Origin: Acidobacteriota bacterium
GTDB taxonomy: Bacteria > Acidobacteriota > Terriglobia > Acidiferrales > UBA7541
Reading direction: 5' to 3'
Assembly (NCBI GenBank): GCA_021832085.1
Contig: JAKBLM010000011.1
Coordinates: 28,067 to 92,066, forward strand
Length of the DNA: 64,000 nt
Every line of letters starts with the position of its first letter. Position 1 is the stretch's first letter. Below are positions 17,651 to 26,731 of this stretch, in pieces. The notes under the pieces are model-generated. The model was not told the origin of the DNA. It searched no databases and saw only the letters and a program-made list of their open reading frames with translations. Position numbers and translations under genes: made by a program.

Positions 17651-17941
17651 AGGACCTTTACCTCATTCCCCCGTGGAATACACTCTCACCGCGCAGACCT
17701 TTATAGTCGCTCGCCTTGCCGGTGATTCTGCTCAGGTCTCCCTCGCGCACTCGAGCACCGTGCCTTTAATTCGGCGCAAACTCGGCCGCATGGCGGCAAT
17801 CGCGCGGGGCCGTTCCGGTCTGAAAACCTCGCCGCTCAGCCCGGACTATCTTGGCGACCCCCTTTTGATTTGGGCAGTCGTAATAGACCAAGATGATTAT
17901 CCTCAGGTTTCGGGCTAGGGGCAACTAGAAACTCACCCCTT

Positions 17942-18595
17942 TCAATCAGTTGCCGCTTCCCCGCCTCCGAAAAATCGAGCTCGAACAAAGTCCGTCGCTC
18001 GCCCCGGCAGTCGCTCTCCGATGCCTTGGTAAAAAGCCGGTCTGAGCGCCAGGAGATTTTTTGGCACACCCTCCCATTCCTTTTCGATGCGGCGACGAAC
18101 CACGAAAGCATCGGCCCGATCAAGAAACTGTCTCGCTGATTCTTTGAAATCACCCACCGCCGGGTCGAGTACCAACAGGTAGAGACTCGGCTCCAGATAA
18201 CCCAGCAAGCTGTTGCTCTCGACAATGACGTTCGGTTTCCCGCCCGTTTCCTTACGCCCCAGCTCTTCGAGCAGCAGCGGCAAGCCTTCCCCCAACTGCC
18301 CCTGCCGCGTGCGCAGCCAGATCGCCCGCCGCGCCCCGGCGGCCAAAAAACGCGATGTGTCGCTTTGGCCGTCCAAGTTCTTCTCTACGTCGAGAGCGGT
18401 GGCATGCTCACCCGGCGCGCATTGGCATAATTTTCCGTTCACCGCGCAAACCCCGTGCCCGTATTGGCTGATCTTTACCGCTACCCACCTCGCCTCGGGA
18501 AACGCCCGGATCAGGTCCACCACCAGTGCCGTTTTCCCAACGTTCCGGCTCTGGCCGCCGACAACCAGCAGTCGCGGCTCGATTTCCCTCGCCAA
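17942..18595 (-). CDS. P-loop NTPase, MobB-like, with Cys cluster
   Basis: 217 residues starting at TTG 18595, which has GGAGGGGG about 6 nt upstream. The N-terminus carries a Walker A loop (GGQSRNVGKTALVVDL) of the type found in MobB and related NTPases, followed by WVAVKISQYGHG. A compact Cys set, CAVNGKLCQC, is followed by PGEHATALDVE. VIVESNSLLGYLEPSLYLLVLD resembles the MobB region that reports a specific family. MobB homologs bind GTP in molybdenum-cofactor nucleotide attachment, but no other moco gene is near. The gene follows lpxD by 19 bp and precedes the hopanoid operon on the same strand. The function is unknown; an energy- or metal-linked role in this lipid locus is only a guess. 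Confidence 0.75.
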   Translation of the reverse strand: MAREIEPRLLVVGGQSRNVGKTALVVDLIRAFPEARWVAVKISQYGHGVCAVNGKLCQCAPGEHATALDVEKNLDGQSDTSRFLAAGARRAIWLRTRQGQLGEGLPLLLEELGRKETGGKPNVIVESNSLLGYLEPSLYLLVLDPAVGDFKESARQFLDRADAFVVRRRIEKEWEGVPKNLLALRPAFYQGIGERLPGRATDFVRARFFGGGEAATD

Positions 18596-18614
18596 CGTTT
18601 CCCCCTCCGCAGGC

Positions 18615-19634
18615 CTACTCGTCTCCTAGCTTTTCCTCCAGGAGCTTCAGCCGCGCCGCAAGGTCCGGTAGCCGGGAAAACCACGCGTACTGGCGCTTGA
18701 ACTCGGCCAGCGGTCGCGCTGGCGTGCCCCATACCACCAGTCCGCGCCGAATTTTTTTCCCGGTCAGGATGCCCGAACCAGATCCGCACACGGCGCCCTC
18801 CTCGACCACGCAATGGTCGCCCATGCCCACCTGTCCGCCAATCACCGCATTCCGCTCCACCACGCTGCTGCCCGCAATCCCGGTTTGAGCGGCAATCACC
18901 ACGTGTTCGCCGATCTCCACGTTGTGCGCGATCTGCACTAGGTTGTCGATCTTCACGTCTTTTTGGATGCGCGTGGTGCCCAGCGAGCCTCGGTCAATTG
19001 TTGTGTTGGCGCCGATCTCCACATCGTTGCCAATCTCCACTCCGCCCACCTGCGGAAACTTCCAATATCCCTCCGGCCCGCGGACGTAGCCGAAGCCGTC
19101 GCTGCCGATCACCACGCCCGCATGCACCACCACCCGGCTGCCCAGCCGCGCCCCGGGATAAATCGTCACCCGCGGATAGAGCCGGCAGCTCTCGCCAATC
19201 CATGTCCCTTGTCCCAGGTAGCAATGCGCTCCGATTTCGCAGCCGGCGCCAATTTCTACCTTATCTTCGATTACCGCGTACGGCCCGATCCCCACTCCCG
19301 GCCCCAGCCTCGCTCCCGGCGCAATCACGGCCGTCGGATGGATGCCGCGCGCCACCAGTGCCGTCTCCACCAGCAGCGTCGCCGCCCGCGCAAACGCCAG
19401 TTTCGGCTGCTCTACGCGCAGCAGCGTCTTGCCCGTCAGCGCCAGGCCGGTCGGCACCAGTGCCGTTCCCGCGTGCGAGGCTTCTGCCCGCGCGCGATGC
19501 CGCTCGCCTTCGCAGTAGATTAGGTCCTCGGCCGTCGCCTGTTCCGGTCCCGCCAGTCCGCGGACCGGCTGCTCCGGATCGCCTTCGAGTTCGGCTTCGA
19601 GAAACCGCGCAAGCTCGCGAGCGGTGTGCATCAT
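18615..19634 (-). CDS. lpxD: UDP-3-O-acylglucosamine N-acyltransferase LpxD
   Basis: 339 residues. The N-terminal uridine-binding domain (about 1-95) is followed by a left-handed beta-helix of hexapeptide repeats ([47 protein letters not shown]). The catalytic His is in [11 protein letters not shown] (His237), matching the family. LpxD adds the N-linked 3-hydroxyacyl chain in lipid A synthesis, implying a lipopolysaccharide outer membrane. ATG 19634 has GGGAGG upstream. It lies 18 bp after the acyltransferase and 19 bp before the P-loop gene, in one probable operon. It stands outside the lpxA/lpxB/fabZ cluster seen in many bacteria. Confidence 0.93.
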   Translation of the reverse strand: MMHTARELARFLEAELEGDPEQPVRGLAGPEQATAEDLIYCEGERHRARAEASHAGTALVPTGLALTGKTLLRVEQPKLAFARAATLLVETALVARGIHPTAVIAPGARLGPGVGIGPYAVIEDKVEIGAGCEIGAHCYLGQGTWIGESCRLYPRVTIYPGARLGSRVVVHAGVVIGSDGFGYVRGPEGYWKFPQVGGVEIGNDVEIGANTTIDRGSLGTTRIQKDVKIDNLVQIAHNVEIGEHVVIAAQTGIAGSSVVERNAVIGGQVGMGDHCVVEEGAVCGSGSGILTGKKIRRGLVVWGTPARPLAEFKRQYAWFSRLPDLAARLKLLEEKLGDE

Positions 19635-19652
19635 GCCAACCTCCCACTCAGA

Positions 19653-20576
19653 TCAGAAGGGATAGACCGACGGTTCTCCCGCCGGCCGCGTTTTCCAACG
19701 CTTATGCACCCACAGCCATTGCTCCGGATACCGGCGGACAAATTCCTCCACCACCTTCGTGAACCGGGCGGTGTTTTCGCGGATGTCGCTATCGCTGTCT
19801 CCCGTCCGCGCCAGTTCCACCGCCGGGTCGAACCGCAGCCGGTATTTCCGCAGTTCCCCGTCCCAGATCAGAAAGCCGGGAACGACAGCGGCATCAGTGC
19901 GCAGCGCGAGCCGCGCCAGCCCCGATGTGGTGCAGGCCTCCAGCCCGAAGAAATCCACGAACACGCCCTCTTCCCGCGACGTGTTGTGATCGATCAGCAC
20001 GCCAACCGTGCCGCCCTGCCGCAGGATCGAGAGCACCGCTCTCGCCGATTTCCCCTTGTCGATCGGTTGGTTGCCGGAAAGGCAGCGGTAGCGGTCGATC
20101 AGCTCGTTCACCCGCCGGTTCTCGATGGGCCGCGCCAGGAAATGCAGCGGATAGCCGAAAAGCGCCTGGGCAAACGGCGCCAGCTCCCAAGCGCTCAGGT
20201 GCCCCGTGAGGAACAGCACCCCCTTGCCAAGTTCTCGCGCCGCGGCGAAATTCTCGAATCCGTCCAGCAGCACCACCCGCTCGATGTTTTCCCGCGTGTA
20301 ATCGGGAAAGTGCGCGAATTCCCCCGCCATCCAGCCCACCTGACGGATCATTCCCCGGATCGTCCGCCGCCGTCGGGCCGCATCCCAATCGGGGAAGGCG
20401 AGTTTCAGGTTCCATCGGGCCGTCCGCCACAGCACCGGCCGCGACCAGTAAAGCAGCCGCACCGTCTGCACTCCCACCGCCCGAGCCACCGGCCGCGGCA
20501 GCATCCCCAGCAGGCCAAGCGCAGAACGTGCGGCGATATATTCGGCCCATTCCGCCATCAGCCGCCCATTATCCAT
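19653..20576 (-). CDS. Lysophospholipid / lipid A acyltransferase (LpxL/HtrB family)
   Basis: 307 residues with an N-terminal membrane-associated segment. The acyltransferase motif HLSAWE (HX4E) appears in VLFLTGHLSAWELAPF, followed by PLHFLARPIENRRVNELIDRYR, GTVGVLIDHN and the C-terminal YPEQWLWVHKRWKTRP, which is diagnostic of LpxL/LpxM/HtrB-like enzymes. It probably adds a secondary acyl chain to lipid A or a related lipid. It is first of a three-gene run with lpxD and the P-loop NTPase. An in-frame ATG at 20558 is an alternative start. The upstream 292 bp forms a divergent promoter region with the glycosyltransferase gene. Confidence 0.88.
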   Translation of the reverse strand: MDNGRLMAEWAEYIAARSALGLLGMLPRPVARAVGVQTVRLLYWSRPVLWRTARWNLKLAFPDWDAARRRRTIRGMIRQVGWMAGEFAHFPDYTRENIERVVLLDGFENFAAARELGKGVLFLTGHLSAWELAPFAQALFGYPLHFLARPIENRRVNELIDRYRCLSGNQPIDKGKSARAVLSILRQGGTVGVLIDHNTSREEGVFVDFFGLEACTTSGLARLALRTDAAVVPGFLIWDGELRKYRLRFDPAVELARTGDSDSDIRENTARFTKVVEEFVRRYPEQWLWVHKRWKTRPAGEPSVYPF

Positions 20577-20868
20577 CAGGACCGCCGCCGGATTCAGTTT
20601 TCCCGTTTCCCGCCGCTCCGGTTACCCACCTCCCCGCCCACCCCTAGGATAGCCACAGCCAGCGGCGTCCTGGCCGTAGGCCTTTCTCACCCTCCTCGCC
20701 CCAGCCCTCCTCGCCGCGCCGATTGCCCACTTCTCCACGCGCCGCCTCGGTCGCCACGCCCGTTGCCTTTCCGGTCGTGGGCTTTTCCCGTCCGCACTCG
20801 CACCTCACGCCCGGCCCCTCCGCGCCTCATCGCTGCCGCACCTCCGCTCATAGTAGACTCAACTTGTC

Positions 20869-22509
20869 TTGTCTCTTCGGCGCATTTCCGAGCTTTGGGA
20901 TGCCTTGGCGGTCTTCCTGCTCGGCATCTGCCTGTTCGCCGGCCTCGGCGCGATTGGCCTGATCGGCCCCGACGAGCCGCGCTACGTCTCCATCGCGCGA
21001 TCGATGGCGCGATCGGGCGATTGGATCACGCCGCGGCTCTGGGGCCATCCCTGGTTCCAGAAGCCGATCCTCTACTATTGGTCAGCCGCCGCCTCTTTCC
21101 GCCTGTTCGGCGTAAGCGAGCGCACTGCCCGTCTGCCCAACGCCCTCGCCGCGCTTGTCGGCGCGTTGCTGCTCGGCTGGGCCGCCTGGCATTTTTACGG
21201 CGCCCGCGCCGCCCGCCTCGTGCTCGTGCTCTTCCCCACCGCCATCGGCATCTTCGCTTTCGCCCACGCCGCCACGATGGACATGCCGCTGGCCATGTCT
21301 CTCACTGCCGCGATGGTTTCCGCGCTGTTCGCTCTCCCGCCCGCGTCGCCGGCTGCGGCAAAGCCCCCGGGCCGGCGCCGCGTTTGGCTTGCGCTGGTGG
21401 GCGTGTTCCTCGGCCTGGGCACTCTGGCGAAAGGGCCTGTCGCCGTCATTTTGGCTGGCGGCAGTGCTCTGCTCTGGGCGTTGATCACCCGCCGCTGGCG
21501 CGACGTGTTCCGTTTCCTGCGTTGGGAACCGCTCGCGGCTTTTGCTGCCGTGGCCCTCCCCTGGTACGTCGCCTGCTCGCTGGCAAATCCCCGCTTTCCT
21601 CACGCCTTTCTCTGGTACCAGAATTTCCAGCGTTATCTCACTCCGGTCTTCGCCCACGTGCAGCCGTGGTGGTTTTTCTTTCCCGTGCTGGCCCTCGGCC
21701 TGCTCCCCTGGACTCCGTTGCTCCTAGCCACGCTCCGCGACGGCTGGCGCCTGTTCCGGTCGGGTCGCGCCGCCGCTTCGCCTGCACTGTTCGTGGCCTG
21801 TTGGGCCGCTTTTCCGCTCCTCTTTTTCAGCTTTTCCGATTCCAAGCTGCCGGGCTATATCCTGCCCGCCGTTCCTCCGCTGATTTTCCTGCTCGCGCGC
21901 ACGGTTGATCGCTTCCCGTCCTCTCGCGAGCCCCAGCCGAACGGACGCCAGCGTGACCGGCTCGGGCGATGGGCAGTTGCGCTCGTCGGCCTCACCTTGA
22001 TCGCGCTGGCGGCGACCGCCGGCCATTGGCTGCGTCGCCTGCCGCAATCGTGGGACCTCGCCCACCATACGGTGATTCTTGCGCTCCTCGTTGCCACGGC
22101 ACTGGTCGGCGTCCTGGTGGCCGTGCTCGCTGCTTTTCGCCGCTCTCGCCGGGCGGTTGCCATCACGGCGCTCTGGATGGGCGTGCTGGTCGCCGTCGTC
22201 GCCTGGTTCTTCCTGCCCCGCGTTGGTCCCTATCTTTCCGCTCGCGATGCCGCGGCAGCCGCCCGCCAGGTCGTCGAGCCCGGCGCCAGCGTCGAGGTTT
22301 ATGGGCTCTCCCGCGACTGGGTCTACAGCCTCGATTACTATTTCGATCGCCGCCTGCCTGTCTGGTCGCCTAACGAGACGCGTCCCGTCTGGGTCTACAC
22401 GACAGAGAAAACGCTCCCTACCTTCGTGCAGCACCACCGCCGGCCCAGCGTCACCCTCCCCCTACGCGGCGGCCTCGTGCTCGCCCATCTCGCAGGATCG
22501 GCACCTTAG
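20869..22509 (+). CDS. ArnT-like membrane glycosyltransferase (GT83 / PMT superfamily)
   Basis: 546 residues with about ten or more predicted membrane helices. The N-terminal catalytic loop GLIGPDEPRYVSIARSM carries the DE motif of ArnT/PMT-type transferases, and WFQKPILYYW and ERTARLPNAL follow. A central FSDSKLPGYILPAVPPL matches the family. Such enzymes use polyprenyl-phosphate sugars in the periplasm; ArnT adds aminoarabinose to lipid A, a plausible but unproven target here given lpxD nearby. The start is uncertain: TTG 20869 lacks a ribosome-binding site, but the first helix must lie just downstream. The C-terminal soluble part is about 100 residues. Confidence 0.85.
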   Translation: MSLRRISELWDALAVFLLGICLFAGLGAIGLIGPDEPRYVSIARSMARSGDWITPRLWGHPWFQKPILYYWSAAASFRLFGVSERTARLPNALAALVGALLLGWAAWHFYGARAARLVLVLFPTAIGIFAFAHAATMDMPLAMSLTAAMVSALFALPPASPAAAKPPGRRRVWLALVGVFLGLGTLAKGPVAVILAGGSALLWALITRRWRDVFRFLRWEPLAAFAAVALPWYVACSLANPRFPHAFLWYQNFQRYLTPVFAHVQPWWFFFPVLALGLLPWTPLLLATLRDGWRLFRSGRAAASPALFVACWAAFPLLFFSFSDSKLPGYILPAVPPLIFLLARTVDRFPSSREPQPNGRQRDRLGRWAVALVGLTLIALAATAGHWLRRLPQSWDLAHHTVILALLVATALVGVLVAVLAAFRRSRRAVAITALWMGVLVAVVAWFFLPRVGPYLSARDAAAAARQVVEPGASVEVYGLSRDWVYSLDYYFDRRLPVWSPNETRPVWVYTTEKTLPTFVQHHRRPSVTLPLRGGLVLAHLAGSAP

Positions 22510-22690
22510 CAGCGCTCCCCTGCCCTGCTCACACCACGGCTTGAATCTGAGCCTTCCGGCAGGGTATCGTTTCTCTAGTAGTGGTTTTCGCGTTACCTGA
22601 GCCTGGCGGCGAAGAATCAGGATCGCCGGAAAAACGGCTCCCAGGGGCTTTTCTTCCCGAGCCGGACCCGCCGCGCCTCGAGGAGGCCGG

Positions 22691-23815
22691 ATGCAACTGA
22701 CGAAGCACACTCTTCCCTTGGGACGGGTTTTCGGGATTCCCGTCGATATTGACTACTCCTGGTTCCTGATCCTGGGCTTGTTCACCTGGCTGCTGGCCGT
22801 TGGCTATTTCCCCTACCAGTTCAAGCACTGGTCGGCCGCCGAATATTGGATCGTCGGCGCGATTTCCGCGGCGATGCTCTTCGTCTGCGTCCTGCTCCAC
22901 GAATTCGGCCATTCGCTGGTGGCGATGCACTACAAGGTCCCGGTAAGCCGGATCACCCTGTTCATTTTCGGTGGTGTTTCCGAAATCGCCGCCGAACCGC
23001 CAAGCGCCTCCGCCGAGTTCTGGATCGCGATTGCCGGCCCGGCCGTCAGCCTCGCCCTGGGAGGCCTTTTCTACGTCGCCCGCTTCTTCGTCGTCGGCTT
23101 TACGCCCGTGCTCGCCTTGGTCGAATACCTGGCCCTGATCAACGTCGTGCTCGCCATCTTCAACCTCGTTCCCGGTTTTCCGCTCGACGGAGGCCGCGTT
23201 CTCCGCGCGATCATCTGGGGCAGCAGCAAGGATTTCCAGCGCGCCACGATGCTCGCCGCCAACACCGGCCGCTTCTTCGGCTACGCGATGATCTTCTACG
23301 GCATCTGGCGGATGCTGACCGGCGATCTCTTCGAAGGCATCTGGATCGCCTTCGTTGGCTGGTTCCTCGAAAGTGCCGCCGCTGCCCAGATTCAGCAGAC
23401 GATGGTCAAGGGGTTGCTGGTCGGCCACAAGGTCTCGGAGGTGATGAACCGCAACTTCGAGCCGCTCCCCGGCAGCACCACGCTCGAAGAACTCGTCGAA
23501 AAGCACGTCCTCGGCACCGGCCGCCGCGCCTTCATCGTCGGCCACAACGGCGCCCCTGTCGGCCTGCTCACCCTCACCGGCATTCGCCAAATCCCGCGCA
23601 CCAATTGGCCTATCACGACCGCCGAGCAGGCAATGATTCCCTTCGAACAAGTAAAGACAATCACGCCCACCGCCGAACTCTGGACCGCCTTCGAGAAAAT
23701 GGGCCGCGACGGTGTCAATCAGCTCCCGGTCGTCGACGACGGCCACATGGTCGGCATGCTCTCGCGTGACGACATCGTCGATTACCTCCGCCTCCTCCAG
23801 CAGCTCCGCACCTAG
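22691..23815 (+). CDS. Site-2 protease family membrane metallopeptidase with CBS domains (M50)
   Basis: 374 residues. The zinc motif HEFGH is at 70-74 and the second metal ligand is in FNLVPGFPLDGGRVL (Asp166). Four to six membrane helices span about 20-235. Two CBS modules follow (about 240-370, with SEVMNR, ELVEKHV and QLPVVDDGHMVGMLSRDDI). These M50B enzymes (Rv-like/SpoIVFB type) cut transmembrane substrates, and the CBS pair may sense nucleotides. GAGGAGG just upstream of ATG 22691 fixes the start. It stands alone between the glycosyltransferase and the FAD oxidoreductase. An anti-sigma substrate is possible but no partner is shown. Confidence 0.9.
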   Translation: MQLTKHTLPLGRVFGIPVDIDYSWFLILGLFTWLLAVGYFPYQFKHWSAAEYWIVGAISAAMLFVCVLLHEFGHSLVAMHYKVPVSRITLFIFGGVSEIAAEPPSASAEFWIAIAGPAVSLALGGLFYVARFFVVGFTPVLALVEYLALINVVLAIFNLVPGFPLDGGRVLRAIIWGSSKDFQRATMLAANTGRFFGYAMIFYGIWRMLTGDLFEGIWIAFVGWFLESAAAAQIQQTMVKGLLVGHKVSEVMNRNFEPLPGSTTLEELVEKHVLGTGRRAFIVGHNGAPVGLLTLTGIRQIPRTNWPITTAEQAMIPFEQVKTITPTAELWTAFEKMGRDGVNQLPVVDDGHMVGMLSRDDIVDYLRLLQQLRT

Positions 23816-23960
23816 CCTCGCGCCGCACCCGCGCCGGAATCCATCACCACCCGCATCCGTCCATCGCCGCCGACCGTGTTACGATGCACCACTCGGCGGG
23901 TCCTCCGGCTACCGCGGCCGCGAATCCCTTCCCGCCATCCCGGCAACCGGGAAACGCTCA

Positions 23961-25283
23961 GTGCGCTACGCGATCATCGGCAACGGCGTCGCCGGCACCA
24001 CCGCCGCGTTCACCCTGCGCGCACGCGAACCCGGGGCCGAGATCACCCTCATCAGCGCCGAGAGTGACTATTTTTTCTCTCGCACCGCGCTCATGTACGC
24101 CTACATGGACCGCATGAGCCGTCGCGATCTGGAGCCCTACGAGCGCAAGGTCTACGCAAAACAGAATCTCCGCCTGCTGTGCGATCGCGTCACCGATCTC
24201 GACGCCTCGCGCCTCCTGCTCACGCTCGAATCCGGCCGCGCGCTCGAATACGACCGGTTGTTGCTCGCCACCGGCTCCGTGGGCGACCGTCCGAATTGGC
24301 CCGGCCTCGACGAGGCCCACGAGGGGGTGGTCCATTTCGTCACGCTCGACGATCTCGACCGCTGCGAGCGCCTCACTCCGTCGACTCGTCAGGCCGTGGT
24401 CGTCGGCGGTGGCCTGATCGGCGTCGAGTTGGTCGAATGCCTCGTCTACCATCGCAAGCAGGTCACTTTCCTGGTGCGCTCGCCGGGCTATTGGCCTGGC
24501 GCTCTCGCCGGCGAGGAATCGGCCATGGTGAGCGAGCACATCCGCCGCCACGGCGTCGATTTGCGCGCAGACGAAGGGGTGGCGCGCGTGCTCGCCGACG
24601 AGGGCGGTCGCGTCCGCGCGGTGCAAACACAGTCCGGCGCCGAATTTCCCTGCCAGTTGCTCGGCATCGCCATCGGCGTCGTTCCCGCGGTCGATTGGCT
24701 TCGGCAGGTGAAGACCCCTCCGCGCATCGAGCGCGGCATCGTCGTCTCCTCGAGTTTTGAAACCTCGCTCGAAAATGTCTGGGCCGCCGGCGATTGCGCC
24801 GAATTCCTCCACGACGGCCGCTCCACCGTCGAGCAACTCTGGTATTCCGCCCGCCGCCAGGGCGAACTCGCCGCTCGCGCCATGCTCGGCGATCCGGTCC
24901 GTTACGAGCTGCCGATTTTCTACAACAGCGCGAAGTTCTTCGAGATCGAATACACTTCGACGGGCATCGTCGATCCCTCGATCGAAGGCACGCGCTCGTT
25001 TTTCTGCCGCCTTCCCGGCAAGCAAGCGAGTGTGCGCATCGTCGAGCGCGCCGGCGCCGTCGTCGGCTTCAACATGCTAGGCTCGCGCTGGAATCACACG
25101 TTCTTCGAGCGCTGGATCACCGAGCGCCGCGATCTCGACTACGTCGTCGAACACCTGCGCGAAGCCCAGTTCGATGTCGAATTCGGCCGCGTCGATCTCG
25201 CCCCCGTCCATGCCACCTACCGCGATTGGAAAGCCGCGCTTCACCCCTGGCCCGCACTCCCACGAGGATCGGGTTTCGTATAG
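23961..25283 (+). CDS. FAD/NAD(P)-dependent oxidoreductase (rubredoxin/nitrite reductase-like)
   Basis: 440 residues from GTG 23961. It has an N-terminal FAD motif YAIIGNGVAGTTAA, a second dinucleotide fold VVVGGGLIGVELVE in the middle, and the FAD-closing region VWAAGDCAEF. This is the pyridine nucleotide-disulfide oxidoreductase class 3 layout of NADH-rubredoxin reductases and nitrite reductase flavin domains. A C-terminal extension (about 330-440, with YTSTGIVDP and HTFFERWITERRDL) is conserved-looking and unlike simple ferredoxin reductases. It lies two hundred bases upstream of a membrane iron-sulfur protein, a probable electron partner. The frame is open upstream, but that part overlaps the protease gene. 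Confidence 0.82.
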   Translation: MRYAIIGNGVAGTTAAFTLRAREPGAEITLISAESDYFFSRTALMYAYMDRMSRRDLEPYERKVYAKQNLRLLCDRVTDLDASRLLLTLESGRALEYDRLLLATGSVGDRPNWPGLDEAHEGVVHFVTLDDLDRCERLTPSTRQAVVVGGGLIGVELVECLVYHRKQVTFLVRSPGYWPGALAGEESAMVSEHIRRHGVDLRADEGVARVLADEGGRVRAVQTQSGAEFPCQLLGIAIGVVPAVDWLRQVKTPPRIERGIVVSSSFETSLENVWAAGDCAEFLHDGRSTVEQLWYSARRQGELAARAMLGDPVRYELPIFYNSAKFFEIEYTSTGIVDPSIEGTRSFFCRLPGKQASVRIVERAGAVVGFNMLGSRWNHTFFERWITERRDLDYVVEHLREAQFDVEFGRVDLAPVHATYRDWKAALHPWPALPRGSGFV

Positions 25284-25330
25284 CGCCACACTTTAGGGTG
25301 GCACCTTGCCGCCGCCGAGGAGAAACTCGC
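25281..25330. repeat. Intergenic repeat family A, copy 1
   Basis: Begins at the TAG stop of the oxidoreductase gene. Core hairpin is GCCACACT-TT-AGGGTGGC (25285-25302, one mismatch), followed by CTTGCCG and CGAGGAGAAA. Related copies are at 34328 and 37478. No T-run follows. Confidence 0.65.
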
Positions 25331-25375
25331 GACGAGCGTGGCGAGTCCCGACGCACTGTGTCGGGAAGCATCCCG
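25331..25375. repeat. Intergenic repeat family B, copy 1
   Basis: Directly follows the family A copy. Core hairpin is TCCCGAC-7 nt-GTCGGGA (25346-25366), preceded by GACGAGCG-GGCGAG. Related copies are at 40277 and 58346. Confidence 0.65.
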
Positions 25376-25489
25376 CTAATGGCTCGGCAACGCCTCCCAC
25401 ATCCACACCCATAGCGCCGCCCTCCCAACCCGCGCTAGCATGGCCACGCGACGTCACAGCTTCCGTCGTGGTCAAAGTGGTGAAAACGC

Positions 25490-26587
25490 ATGGTGCGACA
25501 AGGAAAAGCCGCCTGGCTGGCCCACGACCTCACTCATCGTGGCGTCACCGCCTGGCTTCTCTCCGCCCTGCTCGTCGCCTTCTACCTCGTTCTCTACTAC
25601 ACCGCCTTGTTCGACCGCGCCGCCCGCGCCATCGGCCTCGACAGCAAGTGGACCTTCTACGGCATCCTTTACTCCCTTGCCATCGTCCTCGGCGGCATCT
25701 ACGTCCTGCGCAAGTACCGGCACAATCGCTATCAGGTTGTGCGCACCGCCGTCGTGATGTTCGTCCAGGTCATCCTCGCCTTCTCGATTCCCGAAATCCT
25801 GCAATTCGTCCATCAGCCCGAATACTATTTCAGCTATTTCTGGCCGCTGAAGTTCGACTACTGGACGCCCGAAACGATTTTCCGTTTCCCGCTCGGCTAT
25901 ATCCTCTACAGTTTCCTCGGCTCGCTCCTGCTGGTGCCGCTGCTCGGCATTTTCTTCGGCAAGCGCTGGTATTGCTCCTGGGTTTGCGGCTGCGGCGGCT
26001 TGGCCAATACGGCCGGCGATCCCTTGCGCCACCTCACCAGCAAATCGAGCGCCTCTTGGAAATTCGAGAGGATCTCGATCTACACGGTCCTCGCCGTCTG
26101 CCTCACGCTCACTGCCCTGCTGTTCGTCTCCTGGGGTATTCGCACCCGCGATCCGGCCCTCGAGCAGTTCGTCGATGGCTTCCAGTCGGTCTACGCCTTC
26201 CTCGTCGTGGCGATGCTCAGCGGCGTGGTCGGCGCCGGGCTCTACCCGCTCGGCGGCACGCGCATCTGGTGCCGCAACTTCTGCCCAATGGCCGCCCTGC
26301 TCGGCCTGGTGCAGAAATTCGGCCGCTTCCGCATCACGGTGAAAGAGAACATGTGCATCTCCTGCGGCCTCTGCAGCAAGTACTGCGAGATGGGCATCGA
26401 CGTCCGCAGCTACGCCCAGGCCAATCTCAGCTTCACCCGCGCTTCCTGCGTCGGTTGCGGGCTCTGCGCCGAGGTCTGTCCCCGCGGTGTTTTGCGCCTC
26501 GAAAACATTCGGCTCCGCCATCCGCAGCAACTGGCCCTCATCCACATCTCGCCCGCCACTACTAGGAGCAGGACGGCAGCCATCTGA
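25490..26587 (+). CDS. Membrane polyferredoxin, NapH/NosR-like 4Fe-4S protein
   Basis: 365 residues. About five membrane helices span 20-265. Cys-rich loops WYCSWVCGCGG and WCRNFCPMA match the paired CX3CP-like motifs of NapH/NosR/CcoG proteins. Two ferredoxin-type clusters follow near the C-terminus: CISCGLCSKYC (about residue 286 on) and CVGCGLCAEVCPRGVL. Such proteins pass electrons across or along the inner membrane to periplasmic or quinone acceptors. The upstream FAD oxidoreductase could feed it from NAD(P)H, but no reductase that would use the electrons is next door. ATG 25490 has only a weak ribosome-binding site. Confidence 0.85.
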   Translation: MVRQGKAAWLAHDLTHRGVTAWLLSALLVAFYLVLYYTALFDRAARAIGLDSKWTFYGILYSLAIVLGGIYVLRKYRHNRYQVVRTAVVMFVQVILAFSIPEILQFVHQPEYYFSYFWPLKFDYWTPETIFRFPLGYILYSFLGSLLLVPLLGIFFGKRWYCSWVCGCGGLANTAGDPLRHLTSKSSASWKFERISIYTVLAVCLTLTALLFVSWGIRTRDPALEQFVDGFQSVYAFLVVAMLSGVVGAGLYPLGGTRIWCRNFCPMAALLGLVQKFGRFRITVKENMCISCGLCSKYCEMGIDVRSYAQANLSFTRASCVGCGLCAEVCPRGVLRLENIRLRHPQQLALIHISPATTRSRTAAI

Positions 26588-26731
26588 CTGTCATCGTAGT
26601 CACGGCCGGCACTCTTCCGGCCGTTGGCCGTTGTCCTCCGCAGCAAATTGCCTCGCTCACCCACCGCCGCTGGCCGCCATCGCCCCAAAACGAGTACGAT
26701 TTCGAGCGGACAATCCGCGGAGGCTCATCGC

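Noticed and set aside
19626..21908. A 760-residue plus-strand open frame
   Set aside because: It shadows the acyltransferase and glycosyltransferase genes; its Arg/Pro-rich composition is typical of GC-rich antisense frames.
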